A DNA stretch of 64,000 nucleotides, taken from the NCBI RefSeq assembly GCF_015665295.1, contig NZ_JADFAJ010000001.1, forward strand, positions 186,001 to 250,000, in the 5' to 3' direction. The translations under genes and the position numbers were made by a program. Under the pieces are notes generated by a model. That model saw only the letters and a list, made by a program, of their open reading frames with translations. It made no database searches and was not told where the DNA came from. This stretch comes from Maricaulis sp. (GTDB lineage: Bacteria > Pseudomonadota > Alphaproteobacteria > Caulobacterales > Maricaulaceae). Position 1 is the first letter of the stretch. Every line of letters begins with the position of its first letter. Positions 33,016 to 40,830 of this stretch are shown piece by piece.

Positions 33016-33783
33016 ATGAAGAGAATCGAACTGGATCGTGCCATGCGCATCGGACCGACCGGCCCAACCGGGAATGTTTCCCGCCCCAGCAAGACCGAGA
33101 CTGCCCGCCGCGGCGGTGGCAGCGAACAAGCGAGTGCCGTACCGTCGGATGCCGCTTCGATCATGGGCGTGCCGGAAGCTGAACTGACTCCGAATGTCCA
33201 GCGCGCGCTTCTGTCGCTGATGGGCGAGGTCGACCAGCTGCGCAAGGAGACCGAGCGTCTGCGCGGTCGCGTCCGGGAACTGGAATCGCTGGCAGATCAC
33301 GACGTCATGCTGCCAGTGCTGAACCGCCGCGCCTTCCTGCGCGAAGTCAGCCGGGCGCTCGCCCTGGCCGAGCGCCACAATGCACCGTCCGCCCTTGTCT
33401 ATTTTGATCTCAACGGCTTCAAGGCGATCAACGACCAGTATGGTCATGCCGCCGGCGATGCCGCCTTGCACCATATCGCCAATCTTCTCACGGCCCATGT
33501 CCGCGAAACCGACGCGGTTGGCCGTCTCGGCGGTGATGAGTTTGCCGTGGTCCTGACCCTGACCGGGGCTGACGGAGCGGAAAACAAGGCGCGCGAACTG
33601 GCCGACCGGGTCTCCACGACACCGTTCGACTATGCGGGCCGCAAGCTGATGGTGAGCACCGCCTGGGGCTGCCAACCGCTGCAGGCCGGCAAGCGTGCCG
33701 AGGACGTCATGGCGAGCGCCGACGCCGCCATGTATGCCTGCAAGCAGGCGCAAAAATCAGGGGATGAGCGCAAACAGGCCTGA
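33016..33783 (+). CDS. Diguanylate cyclase (GGDEF)
   Basis: A 255-residue soluble protein. Residues 1-75 are of low complexity with no known domain, a short coiled coil ([25 protein letters not shown], about 70-94) follows, and the GGDEF domain covers 98-250. The signature RLGGDEF is intact and the inhibitory site RxxD is present as RETD five residues upstream, so an active, product-inhibited c-di-GMP synthase is expected. The dimerising coiled coil replaces a sensor. Start could also be ATG 33043 ([10 protein letters not shown]). Divergent from purE. Confidence 0.88.
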   Translation: MKRIELDRAMRIGPTGPTGNVSRPSKTETARRGGGSEQASAVPSDAASIMGVPEAELTPNVQRALLSLMGEVDQLRKETERLRGRVRELESLADHDVMLPVLNRRAFLREVSRALALAERHNAPSALVYFDLNGFKAINDQYGHAAGDAALHHIANLLTAHVRETDAVGRLGGDEFAVVLTLTGADGAENKARELADRVSTTPFDYAGRKLMVSTAWGCQPLQAGKRAEDVMASADAAMYACKQAQKSGDERKQA

Positions 33784-33800
33784 CGGGCCTGTACGCGCCT

Positions 33801-34013
33801 TCAGGCGATAATATCCGGCGTGAGCTGGTCTTCGAGCTGCGAGATCATGTCCTTGATCCGCAGCTTTTCCTTTTTCAGGCGGGCGTATTTGAGCTGGTCG
33901 ACCACGCCGTTGACGGTCAGCGCATCGACCTCGTGATTGAGGGATTCATGCTGCTCCCGCAGGCTCTCGATCCGTTCGGTCAGGGCCTGCTGGTCCAGGG
34001 ATTCTCCATCCAT
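33801..34013 (-). CDS. DUF465 (YdcH-like) coiled-coil protein
   Basis: A 70-residue helical hairpin protein of the DUF465 family: ALTERIESLREQHESLNHEVDAL then QLKYARLKKEKLRIKDMISQLE. The L-K-x-x-K-L-x-x-K-D motif near residues 46-56 is diagnostic. Function is unknown in all species. A related but different copy is encoded at 34899. Ribosome-binding GAGGAATGG precedes the ATG at 34013. Confidence 0.85.
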   Translation of the reverse strand: MDGESLDQQALTERIESLREQHESLNHEVDALTVNGVVDQLKYARLKKEKLRIKDMISQLEDQLTPDIIA

Positions 34014-34072
34014 TCCTCAGCCGTCTCTTTCTGATCTTGTACAGATCTGCCTGGTCCGGAATACAGTTCCGG

Positions 34073-34110
34073 AGCTTCGGTCCCAAGCTTCGGTCCCAAG
34101 CTTCGGTCCG
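34073..34110. repeat. Three tandem 13-bp repeats
   Basis: AGCTTCGGTCCCA occurs twice head to tail (34073-34085, 34086-34098), with a third copy of 12 bp (34099-34110, last base changed). It lies in the 209-bp gap between ubiX and the DUF465 gene. The region 34014-34222 otherwise holds no gene that I can support. Confidence 0.75.
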
Positions 34111-34222
34111 GCGCCGCGATCGGCGCTTTCGCCCAAGCCAACGTGGCGAAGCGAATAGGATACTGGCATTCGTCGGCCAAATAAATCGCCGATCACGCTG
34201 CAGATGCGAATAGCCGCCCCGA

Positions 34223-34810
34223 CTAGCGACGGCCGCCTTCCAGGTCCTCGCCCCAGCGCCGGGTGCCGTCCCAGTCCAGCCCGAACAGGTCGAGTGCCCG
34301 GCCAACCGACTGGTCAACCAGGTCGTCAATGGATTTCGGCTTGGCATAGAAGGCCGGCAGGGGCGGGCAGATCACGGCGCCCATTTCGGTCAATGCCTCC
34401 ATCGTGCGCAGGTGGCCGAGGTGGAAAGGCGTCTCGCGTACCATCAGGACAAGCCGGCGACGCTCCTTGAGAACGACATCGGCGGCCCGTGTCAGGAGGC
34501 TGGATGTCACGCCTGTGGCAATCTCCGACATGGTCTTGACCGAGCAGGGCGCGATCAGCATGCCGCGGGTCGCAAACGAGCCCGACGCGATCGGCGCGCC
34601 GACATCGGGCATCTTGTAGACATGATCGGCCTTGGCCCGGAACTCCTTGATCGAAATATCCGTTTCATAGCCAAGCGTCATCTCTGCCGCTTTCGAGGCG
34701 ACCAGATGGGTCTCGATACCCAGCGCCTTCAGCGCCTCCATCGCCCGTATGCCATAGATGATCCCGGAGGCGCCAGAGACGCCCACAATCATCCGATCCG
34801 GCTTCACCAT
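34223..34810 (-). CDS. ubiX: Flavin prenyltransferase UbiX
   Basis: A 195-residue flavin prenyltransferase that makes prenyl-FMN for the UbiD decarboxylase of ubiquinone synthesis. The family blocks are IVGVSGASGIIYGIRAMEAL (8-27), VGAPIASGSFATRGMLIAPCSVKTMSEIATGVTSSLLTRAADVVLKERR (about 70-118), LVLMVRETPFHLGHLRTMEAL (about 120-140) and CPPLPAFYAKPKSIDDLVDQSVGRALDLFG (about 148-177). No UbiD is nearby. Monocistronic. Confidence 0.95.
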   Translation of the reverse strand: MVKPDRMIVGVSGASGIIYGIRAMEALKALGIETHLVASKAAEMTLGYETDISIKEFRAKADHVYKMPDVGAPIASGSFATRGMLIAPCSVKTMSEIATGVTSSLLTRAADVVLKERRRLVLMVRETPFHLGHLRTMEALTEMGAVICPPLPAFYAKPKSIDDLVDQSVGRALDLFGLDWDGTRRWGEDLEGGRR

Positions 34811-34898
34811 TTTCTAACCCCGAAACGTTTCGTGAATAGACATAGTGCGGGAACCTGCTTCAATCGAGTGTTCCACTTCACAAGAGGGAGACGTCTCC

Positions 34899-35087
34899 AT
34901 GCCCATCGAAGCCCGCATCCGTGAGCTCGACGCCAAACACACGCGTCTGGATACACAAATCGACGAGGTCAAGAAGCACCCGTCGGCGGATTCCCTGGAA
35001 CTGGCGCGCCTCAAAAAGCAGAAGCTTCGAATCAAGGAACAGATAGAAAGCTTGCGACTATCGGCGCACGAGACACTCACAGGCTAG
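34899..35087 (+). CDS. DUF465 (YdcH-like) protein, second copy
   Basis: A 62-residue DUF465 protein: PIEARIRELDAKHTRLDTQIDEV followed by ELARLKKQKLRIKEQIESL, the LKKQKLRIKEQI segment being diagnostic. Start ATG 34899 is preceded by GAGGGAG. Small highly charged helical hairpin of unknown function, followed by a clear terminator. The two copies in this window flank ubiX on opposite strands and share the diagnostic motif but little else. Confidence 0.86.
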   Translation: MPIEARIRELDAKHTRLDTQIDEVKKHPSADSLELARLKKQKLRIKEQIESLRLSAHETLTG

Positions 35088-35114
35088 CTGATTACAGCAG
35101 CGCAATTATCAACG

Positions 35115-35139
35115 GGGCGGCTTTCGGGCCGCCCTTTTT
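35115..35139 (+). terminator. Rho-independent terminator
   Basis: GGGCGGC (35115-35121) pairs with GCCGCCC (35128-35134) around a 6-nt loop and is followed by five T. It lies 27 bp after the DUF465 stop. Confidence 0.8.
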
Positions 35140-35177
35140 GCGCGCTACACTGCCCGACCACCGATTTGGAGTTTCCG

Positions 35178-36047
35178 ATGCGCCTTTCCGCCCTGCTTGT
35201 GGCTTCCGGCCTGCTCGTTCTGTCAAACTGGACGGCGACGGCGTTCGCCCAGCCGGATCCAGACGCTTCGGAGTGTGCAGCCGGCCAGGCCGCGATGGAC
35301 CGCGGCGAGAATGACGAGGCCATCCGCCTTTTCCGGGACTGTCTGGACCATGCCGACCTCGACATGAGCCAGGAAATCGCCGCCTATGCCGCTCTGGGGG
35401 CGGCGCTGCTGGCCGAACGGGAATTCCAGGAGGCCCTTGAGGCCTATAATTTCGCCTTTGCGATTGTCGAGACCCGCGGCGCACGCGTGATCGAGCCGAC
35501 GCTCTATCGCAATCGCGGCATTGCCCGGTCCGAACTCGGCCAGCCCGAACGGGCGCTGGAAGACCTCCAGACGGCCGCGGCGGCTGCGCCCAATGACACG
35601 CTGACGCAGATCACGCTCGGCGTGGTCTACCAGGCACTCGACCGTGATGCCGACGCCGTGGTTGCCTTTGACAACGTGGTGCGCCTCGAGCCGGACTGGA
35701 TCGGCGCCTGGATCAACCGCGCCGGTGCCCTGCTCGATGTCGGCCTGACGCGGGCCGCTGTCGAGGATGCCCGCCGGGCTGTCGAGCTGGCGCCCGAGGA
35801 CGGCTCGACGCTGAACATGTTGTGCTGGACCCTGATCAAGGACGACCGGGCCGAGACCGCCCTGCCCCTGTGCGAACAGGCTGTTGCCGCGGAGCCGGAC
35901 ACCGGGGCGATCGTCCACTCTTACGCCACGGCGCTGGAAGCCGTTGGTCGCCTGGATGAAGCCCGATCGCTGTTCCGCCGCGCCTGGCGGCTGAACCCTG
36001 ACGATCCGGAAATCCTGCATGACTACGAACGCACGAACAATCCCTGA
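35178..36047 (+). CDS. Exported tetratricopeptide repeat protein
   Basis: A 289-residue protein with a Sec signal peptide (MRLSALLVASGLLVLSNWTATAFAQ, cleavage near 25) and about seven TPR units covering residues 35-285; clear units include ALEAYNFAFAIVETRGARVIEPTLYRNRGIARSEL, RALEDLQTAAAAAPNDTLTQITLGVVYQAL and DAVVAFDNVVRLEPDWIGAWINRAGALLD. Likely periplasmic scaffold; partners unknown. Start ATG 35178 follows GGAG by 6 bases. Confidence 0.83.
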   Translation: MRLSALLVASGLLVLSNWTATAFAQPDPDASECAAGQAAMDRGENDEAIRLFRDCLDHADLDMSQEIAAYAALGAALLAEREFQEALEAYNFAFAIVETRGARVIEPTLYRNRGIARSELGQPERALEDLQTAAAAAPNDTLTQITLGVVYQALDRDADAVVAFDNVVRLEPDWIGAWINRAGALLDVGLTRAAVEDARRAVELAPEDGSTLNMLCWTLIKDDRAETALPLCEQAVAAEPDTGAIVHSYATALEAVGRLDEARSLFRRAWRLNPDDPEILHDYERTNNP

Positions 36048-36158
36048 CACCGACGGACCCGGCCCTGCCGCGGCCGGCATGGATTGCCAGCGCCGCCTGC
36101 GTGTGCAAGGTCAGCGCTTCGCGTTCGCGCAGCTGCGCGCCGGCAATGAGGACTGAAA

Positions 36159-36959
36159 ATGGGTGACCGCGTCGCAATCATCACCGGGGGCGCCAACGGT
36201 ATCGGCAAGGCCTGTGCCCGGCGCCTTGCCGAAGACGGCTGCCAGGTCGTCATCGCCGACATCGACAGCCATGCCGGCCACGCTCTTGCCGAGGAGCTGG
36301 GCGCCGACAAGGGCAAGGCCCTGTTCGTATCGTGCAATGTCGCCGACCGGCTGGCGGTCAACAATCTCCTGTCCGAGACCCGTTCGACCTTCGAGCGCCT
36401 CGACGTGCTGGTAAACAATGCCGGCATCGTCGCCGGTGGCGATATACTGAGCCTTTCGGAAGCCGATTTCGACAAGGTGATGGGCGTCAATCTGCGCGGC
36501 GCCTTCCTGGTCGCGCGCGAAGCGGCTCGCCAGATGGTCGACCAGATCGAGGAGGATGGCGAACGGGCGGAAGATGTCCGCCGCCGCTATGCCATCATCA
36601 ACATGTCCTCGGTCAACGGTGTGATGGCGATCCCCGACCAGCTTGCCTATTGCACGACCAAGGGCGCGATCAACCAGATGACAAAGTCGATGGCGCTGGC
36701 GCTGGCCAGATATGGCATCCGCGTCAATGCCATCGGGCCGGGCAGCATCAATACCGATGTGCTCAGGGCGGTGAATGACAATCCCGAAGCGATGGACAAG
36801 ATCATGTCGCGCACCCCGCTGCAGCGGATCGGCGATCCTGACGAGATTGCCTCGGTTGCATCCTTCCTGGCCTCGCGCGATGCCAGCTACATCACCGGCA
36901 CCACCATCTATGCCGATGGCGGCCGCCTGGCGATGAATTACACCGTGCCCAAAGGCTGA
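36159..36959 (+). CDS. SDR family oxidoreductase
   Basis: A 266-residue classical short-chain dehydrogenase. The cofactor motif TGGANGIGKA (8-17), NNAG (about 87-90), catalytic Ser in INMSSVNGVM (about 148) and YCTTK (Tyr about 166, Lys about 170) are all intact, with PGSINTDV after. The sequence style is that of glucose 1-dehydrogenase and 3-oxoacyl-ACP reductase relatives; the substrate cannot be set. Start ATG 36159 follows GAGG at 7 bases. Followed by a strong bidirectional terminator. Confidence 0.9.
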   Translation: MGDRVAIITGGANGIGKACARRLAEDGCQVVIADIDSHAGHALAEELGADKGKALFVSCNVADRLAVNNLLSETRSTFERLDVLVNNAGIVAGGDILSLSEADFDKVMGVNLRGAFLVAREAARQMVDQIEEDGERAEDVRRRYAIINMSSVNGVMAIPDQLAYCTTKGAINQMTKSMALALARYGIRVNAIGPGSINTDVLRAVNDNPEAMDKIMSRTPLQRIGDPDEIASVASFLASRDASYITGTTIYADGGRLAMNYTVPKG

Positions 36960-36980
36960 CGCCTGCCGCCTCTATGGCTT

Positions 36981-37024
36981 AAAAAAAAGCAGGCCCGGAT
37001 CCAAATGGATCCGGGCCTTTTTTT
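36981..37024. terminator. Bidirectional terminator
   Basis: A perfect 12-bp stem AGGCCCGGATCC/GGATCCGGGCCT with loop AAAT, flanked by eight A on the left and a seven-T run on the right, so it can stop transcription in both directions between the convergent SDR and trcR genes. Confidence 0.92.
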
Positions 37025-37061
37025 GTGGCTGAAAGGCCGGCCGTCCTGTTCGGACCCGGGT

Positions 37062-37730
37062 CTATTCGGCCTTGGGGCCGCCAAACAAGGTTTCGAGATC
37101 GATCTCGGCTTCCTGGACCGGCTTTTCCTCGGCCTGGTGCAGGTCTTCCTGGGCCTTGAGGGTATCGGTCAGCAGTTCCGGGTTCTCTTCCTCGAGCTTG
37201 CGGCGGCGGGCCGAGGCCTTCTTCACCTGCTCGTCGAGGTCGATCTGGGTGCAAAGCCCCAGCGAGACCGGATCGGTCGGCTTGATGTTGGACGAGTTCC
37301 AGTGGCTGCGCTCGCGCACCGCCTGGATCGTGGTCTTGGTCGTGCCGATCAGCTTGGAGATCTGGGCATCGGCCAGTTCCGGGTGGTTTCGGACCAGCCA
37401 GGCGATGGCATCCGGACGATTCTGGCGACGCGACAACGGCGTGTAGCGCGGACCGCGGCGCTTGGCCGGCTGGTGCAGCTCGGAGTATTTCGGCTTCACC
37501 ACCGTCATGCGGTACTTGTCGCTCTTCTCCGCCTTCTCGATTTCCTCGCGCGTCAGCTGTCCGTTGGTAATCGGGTCAGCGCCGCGCACGCCGACGGCGA
37601 CATCGCCATCGGCAATGCCTTTTACTTCGAGCGGATGCAGGCCGCAGAAATCGGCGATCTGGTCGAAGGTCAGCGAGGTATTGTCGACGAGCCAGACGGC
37701 CGTCGCTTTCGGCATCAGGATCTCGGTCAT
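37062..37730 (-). CDS. trcR: Cell-cycle transcriptional regulator TrcR (DUF1013)
   Basis: A 222-residue protein of the DUF1013 family, conserved in alphaproteobacteria and named TrcR in Caulobacter, where it is linked to cell-cycle-dependent transcription. The N-terminal ILMPKATAVWLVDNTSLTFDQIADFCGLHPLEVKGIADGDVA (4-45) is the signature, with a second helix-turn-helix-like segment RPDAIAWLVRNHPELADAQISKLIGTTKTTIQAVRER (about 105-141). The acidic C-terminal third is probably disordered. I start at ATG 37730 (MTEILMPKA); longer readings are not conserved. Confidence 0.88.
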   Translation of the reverse strand: MTEILMPKATAVWLVDNTSLTFDQIADFCGLHPLEVKGIADGDVAVGVRGADPITNGQLTREEIEKAEKSDKYRMTVVKPKYSELHQPAKRRGPRYTPLSRRQNRPDAIAWLVRNHPELADAQISKLIGTTKTTIQAVRERSHWNSSNIKPTDPVSLGLCTQIDLDEQVKKASARRRKLEEENPELLTDTLKAQEDLHQAEEKPVQEAEIDLETLFGGPKAE

Positions 37731-37770
37731 GATCTCAGCTCCAAGGCATGGGATTGATAGCACAAAAACA

Positions 37771-37798
37771 AAAAAAGCCCGACGCGGCGGCCGGGCTT
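37771..37798 (-). terminator. Terminator of the quinone oxidoreductase gene
   Basis: AAGCCCG (37775-37781) pairs with CGGGCTT (37792-37798); a run of A on the plus strand gives a T tract on the leftward transcript. It lies about 100 bp after the stop of the gene at 37896. Confidence 0.65.
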
Positions 37799-37895
37799 GG
37801 GCTTCCGACGCTGGCGGCAGGTCTGCACCATCCAGCGATTTGGTGCATTTATAGCGCAGACCGCGCGGGCTGCAAAGCCGGGCAGCCTGCACAAA

Positions 37896-38888
37896 TCAGC
37901 AATCCAGCAGTATCTTTCCCGCATGGGCGCCGGAATCGAGCCGTTCGTGTGCGGACCGTACATCGTCCAGCGCGAACCGGCTGTCGACAAGCGGGGCCAG
38001 CTTTCCGGCCGCGATCCACGGCCAGACATTTTCCTTTACCGCGGCGGCCAGTCGCGCCTTCTCCGCCAGCGGTCGCGCCCGCAGGGTCGAGCCGGTCAGC
38101 GTGATCCGCTTGAGCATGACCCGCATCAGGTCGAGCTCGACCCGGCTGCCGGCGAGGAAGGCGATCGAGACAATCCGCGCGCCCATATTGGCGCAATTGA
38201 TATTCTTCTGGACATAGCTGCCGCCGACCATGTCGAGGATGACATCGGCCCCGCCGGCCGCTGTGACCACGGCCTCGAAATCTTCCTCGCGATAATTGAT
38301 CGCGATATCGGCACCCAGCGCCTTGCATTGGGCGACCTTGTCCGGTGTCCCGGCGGTGGCAATCACCCGCGCGCCCGCGGCCCTGGCCATCTGGATCGCC
38401 GTCGAGCCGATCCCGCTTGTCCCGCCATGGACCAGGAATGTTTCATCCCGCGACAAGGCGCCGATCTCGAACACATTGGTCCAGACCGTGAAGACGGTTT
38501 CCGGCAGGCCGGCCGCGTCCGCCACGCTGACCCCCGGGGGGACCGGCAGGACCGAGCCGGCCGGCGCGATTGAATAGTCGGCATAACCCCCACCCGCCAC
38601 CAGTGCACAGACCGCGTCACCCACCGCCAGACCGCTGACCCCCTCGCCCAGCACCGCGACATGACCGGCCACCTCCAGGCCCAGCCCTTCCGGTGCCCCG
38701 GGCGGAGCGGGATAAAAGCCAAGACGCTCGATCTGGTCGGGTCGGTTCACACCGCAGGCGACATTGCGGATCAGCACCTCGCCCGGGCCCGGAACCGGCA
38801 CGGGCCGGGTCACGATTTCAAGCACATCGGGCCCGCCAGGCTCGCGCGCCATGACGATACGGTTTTCAGTTTTCGCGGCCTCGGTCAT
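37896..38888 (-). CDS. NAD(P)H-quinone oxidoreductase, PIG3 family
   Basis: A 330-residue zinc-free medium-chain reductase. GroES-like N-terminal half with CGVNRPDQIERLGFYPAPPGAPEGLGLEVAG (about 48-78) typical of the PIG3 quinone reductase family, then a Rossmann half with VHGGTSGIGSTAIQMARAAGARVIATAG (about 146-173) and NYREEDFEAVV (about 197-207). None of the zinc-site Cys of alcohol dehydrogenases is present. It would reduce quinones with NADPH in the cytosol. Confidence 0.91.
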   Translation of the reverse strand: MTEAAKTENRIVMAREPGGPDVLEIVTRPVPVPGPGEVLIRNVACGVNRPDQIERLGFYPAPPGAPEGLGLEVAGHVAVLGEGVSGLAVGDAVCALVAGGGYADYSIAPAGSVLPVPPGVSVADAAGLPETVFTVWTNVFEIGALSRDETFLVHGGTSGIGSTAIQMARAAGARVIATAGTPDKVAQCKALGADIAINYREEDFEAVVTAAGGADVILDMVGGSYVQKNINCANMGARIVSIAFLAGSRVELDLMRVMLKRITLTGSTLRARPLAEKARLAAAVKENVWPWIAAGKLAPLVDSRFALDDVRSAHERLDSGAHAGKILLDC

Positions 38889-38950
38889 GGGACTTTGCGT
38901 TCCTTCGCGCTATGCTTTGCCTCCCAAACCCAGCATGTGGAGGCCGATCC

Positions 38951-39148
38951 ATGTTTCATGACGAGGACAGCATCGCAAGTCAGCGCGCGCGCCAGGGCAT
39001 TATCCCCGGCGAGGATCTGAGCGCCCTGTCCCTGGACGACCTGGCCGAGCGGCGCGCGCTGCTTGAGGACGAAATCCGCCGCATCGACGCGATCACTGAA
39101 AAAAAGAAGGCCGGGCTGAGCGCAGCCGACGCCGTGTTTAAGCTTTGA
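38951..39148 (+). CDS. DUF1192 family protein
   Basis: A 65-residue protein of DUF1192: PGEDLSALSLDDLAERRALLEDEIRRIDAITEKKKAGLSAADAVFK. The L-S-x-x-E/D-L-x-x-R motif followed by a helix with E-I-x-R is typical. Function unknown. In alphaproteobacteria this family is often found next to rcdA and rpmE, as here. Start ATG 38951 (MFHDEDS). Confidence 0.86.
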   Translation: MFHDEDSIASQRARQGIIPGEDLSALSLDDLAERRALLEDEIRRIDAITEKKKAGLSAADAVFKL

Positions 39149-39227
39149 TCAAACTCTTTGGGCACACTGGCCCGAGCCTTGCTACGATTCGCTCGTAATC
39201 CGTGATCGACGCACGAATGGACGCGTA

Positions 39228-39755
39228 ATGACCGATAGTCACACACCAACCCTTTTTCCTGCCGGTGGCGCCCCCGCCGCCCGGGCTCAGGACTTTGCCG
39301 CCTCGGAGATGTTCCAGAAACTTTTCCGCGAGGGCATGGACCTGGTCGAGGAGACCGCGAGCTATCTCGACGGGCCGGGTCGTGACGATTCCAAATCACT
39401 CGACCGCGCCGGGGCCCTGTCCTACGCCACAGAAAGCATGAAGCTGACCACCCGTTTGATGCAGGCGGCCTCCTGGCTGCTGGCACAGCGCGCGGTTGCC
39501 GAAGGCGAGATGTCCGCCGAGGCCGCGACCGACGGAAAATACCGCCTGTCCGCCGATCGTCCGAGCGAGAAACTTTGGCCGGAAGGCGAGACGCCGCCAG
39601 TCGTGCTCGGTGAGCTCGTGCGCCGCTCGCGCTCGCTCTATGCCCGCCTCAAGCGGATCGACGACAATCTTTATGTTGACGGTGTGATCGAGGCCGAAGC
39701 CAATCCGGTCGCCGACCAGATGGCGATGTTGCGCGGCGCTTTCGGCCAGCGCTGA
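39228..39755 (+). CDS. rcdA: RcdA, regulator of CtrA degradation (DUF1465)
   Basis: A 175-residue protein of the DUF1465 family. The core FQKLFREGMDLVEETASYLDGPGRDDSKSLDRAGALSYATESMKLTTRLMQAASWLL (about 29-85) is the RcdA three-helix bundle. In Caulobacter RcdA is an adaptor in the ClpXP hierarchy (with CpdR and PopA) that delivers CtrA and other substrates. The last 40 residues carry RSRSLYARLKRIDDNLY and a weakly structured tail. Start ATG 39228. Followed by a strong terminator shared with rpmE. Confidence 0.9.
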   Translation: MTDSHTPTLFPAGGAPAARAQDFAASEMFQKLFREGMDLVEETASYLDGPGRDDSKSLDRAGALSYATESMKLTTRLMQAASWLLAQRAVAEGEMSAEAATDGKYRLSADRPSEKLWPEGETPPVVLGELVRRSRSLYARLKRIDDNLYVDGVIEAEANPVADQMAMLRGAFGQR

Positions 39756-39781
39756 TCGGCACAACACAAATCGCCAGACAG

Positions 39782-39816
39782 AAAAAGGCCCGCTCCCGGA
39801 AGGAGCGGGCCTTTTT
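39782..39816. terminator. Bidirectional terminator
   Basis: A perfect 15-bp inverted repeat (five A, then GGCCCGCTCC, mirrored to end in five T) with loop CGGAA between the convergent rcdA and rpmE genes. Confidence 0.92.
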
Positions 39817-39840
39817 CTGTCGCAAGGGACGTCGAAAGGC

Positions 39841-40059
39841 TTACGCGAAGCCCTTGAACTTGTCCTTGAAGCGCGACACGCGGCCGCCACGGTCCAGCAT
39901 ATGCTGGTTGCCGCCGGTCCAGGCCGGGTGCGACGTCGGATCGATGTCGAGATTGATCGTATCGCCTTCCTTGCCCCAGGTGGATTTGGTCTGGAAGGTG
40001 GTCCCGTCAGTCATCACCACATTGATGAGGTGATAGTCGGGATGAGTTTCCTTTTTCAT
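39841..40059 (-). CDS. rpmE: 50S ribosomal protein L31
   Basis: A 72-residue L31: [22 protein letters not shown], then [23 protein letters not shown] and the C-terminal [16 protein letters not shown]. It is the zinc-free type B-like long-insert form common in alphaproteobacteria, with no CxxC. Start ATG 40059; the extra 20 residues of a longer reading do not fit the family. Confidence 0.94.
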   Translation of the reverse strand: MKKETHPDYHLINVVMTDGTTFQTKSTWGKEGDTINLDIDPTSHPAWTGGNQHMLDRGGRVSRFKDKFKGFA

Positions 40060-40224
40060 CGGTCCGGCTTTCTCTTGTCTGCCGCGCAACGGGATTACGT
40101 TGCCCCGCACGCAGCTCATGTAAACTCAGGAGCGGGGCTGATAGCGGAAGATGCCCGCCAAGGCAAGCGGGGCGTGGAGTCTGGCGGAGCGGGTCACCGC
40201 TTGTGATTTGGGGTCTGGCCGGAC

Positions 40225-40240
40225 GTATGTATAATCATAC
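40225..40240. promoter_or_regulatory. ccdAB promoter -10 inside an operator palindrome
   Basis: GTATG (40225-40229) and CATAC (40236-40240) flank a perfect -10 hexamer TATAAT (40230-40235), 18 bp before the ccdA ATG. Antitoxin-toxin complexes of the CcdAB type repress their own promoter, and this palindrome is well placed for it. The -35 region is weak. Confidence 0.6.
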
Positions 40241-40257
40241 ACACACTGGAGTCAGCC

Positions 40258-40521
40258 ATGTCCGAACAACGCTATCCCGCATCCGAGCGCCGCAAGCGCA
40301 CCAATCTCACTGTCCGCGAAGATGTGATGGCCGAAGCCAAGGCGCTCGGTCTCAACACCTCCCGCGCTGCAGAGGCTGGTATCGAAGCCGCCATCCGGGA
40401 AGAAAAGGGCCGCCGCTGGCTGGAAGAGAACCGCGAAGGCATCAAGGCGCACAATGCGCGGATTGCGCGGGAGGGGCCGCTCCTTGGCATGCCGTGGTGG
40501 GCCCAGCCGGACGAAAAATAG
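40258..40521 (+). CDS. ccdA: CcdA-type antitoxin
   Basis: An 87-residue antitoxin of type II CcdA family. The N-terminal ribbon-helix-helix reads RKRTNLTVREDVMAEAKALGLNTSRAAEAGIEAAI (12-46) and the C-terminal segment EEKGRRWLEENREGIKAHNARIAREGPLLG (47-76) is the toxin-binding region (the E-N-x-x-x-I-x-x-x-N motif is conserved). Ribosome-binding site GGAG is 8 bases from the ATG. The stop codon is directly followed by the ccdB ATG. Confidence 0.9.
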   Translation: MSEQRYPASERRKRTNLTVREDVMAEAKALGLNTSRAAEAGIEAAIREEKGRRWLEENREGIKAHNARIAREGPLLGMPWWAQPDEK

Positions 40522-40830
40522 ATGGCCCGCTTCGACGTCTATCGTCCCACCGGCCGTCCAGCGTCCTGGCTGGTCGATGTCCAGTCCAGCCTGCTCAGCG
40601 ACCTGGAGAGCCGGGTCGGCATCCCCTTGGTCCCGCTAGAAGGCGGACGGCAAGAGACCATCGACCGGCTGATGCCCGTTCTCGGCATTGAGGGGCAGGA
40701 CTTCGTGCTGGTGACCACCGACATCGCCATGGTCCCGACACACCTGCTCGGAACGCCCGTCACCAATATCGAAGCCGAACACCGCGACACGATCACGGCG
40801 GCGATGGATTTTCTGTTTCAGGGGTATTGA
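40522..40830 (+). CDS. ccdB: CcdB-type gyrase toxin
   Basis: A 102-residue toxin of the CcdB/MazF fold: FDVYRPTGRPASWLVDVQSSLLSDLESRVGIPLVPLE (3-39), FVLVTTDIAMVPTHLLGTPVTNIEAEHRDTITAAMDFLF (about 61-99). F-plasmid CcdB kills by trapping DNA gyrase, with the last residues W-G-I essential; here the tail is FQGY, so Trp is replaced by Gln and Ile by Tyr. Toxicity is therefore uncertain. Directly abuts ccdA. Confidence 0.88.
   Translation: MARFDVYRPTGRPASWLVDVQSSLLSDLESRVGIPLVPLEGGRQETIDRLMPVLGIEGQDFVLVTTDIAMVPTHLLGTPVTNIEAEHRDTITAAMDFLFQGY

Noticed and set aside
34073-34110. CRISPR-like array
   Set aside because: The units are directly adjacent 13-mers without spacers, and no cas gene is in the window.
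36079-36156. 25-codon open frame just before the SDR gene
   Set aside because: No ribosome-binding site or recognisable feature; likely chance.
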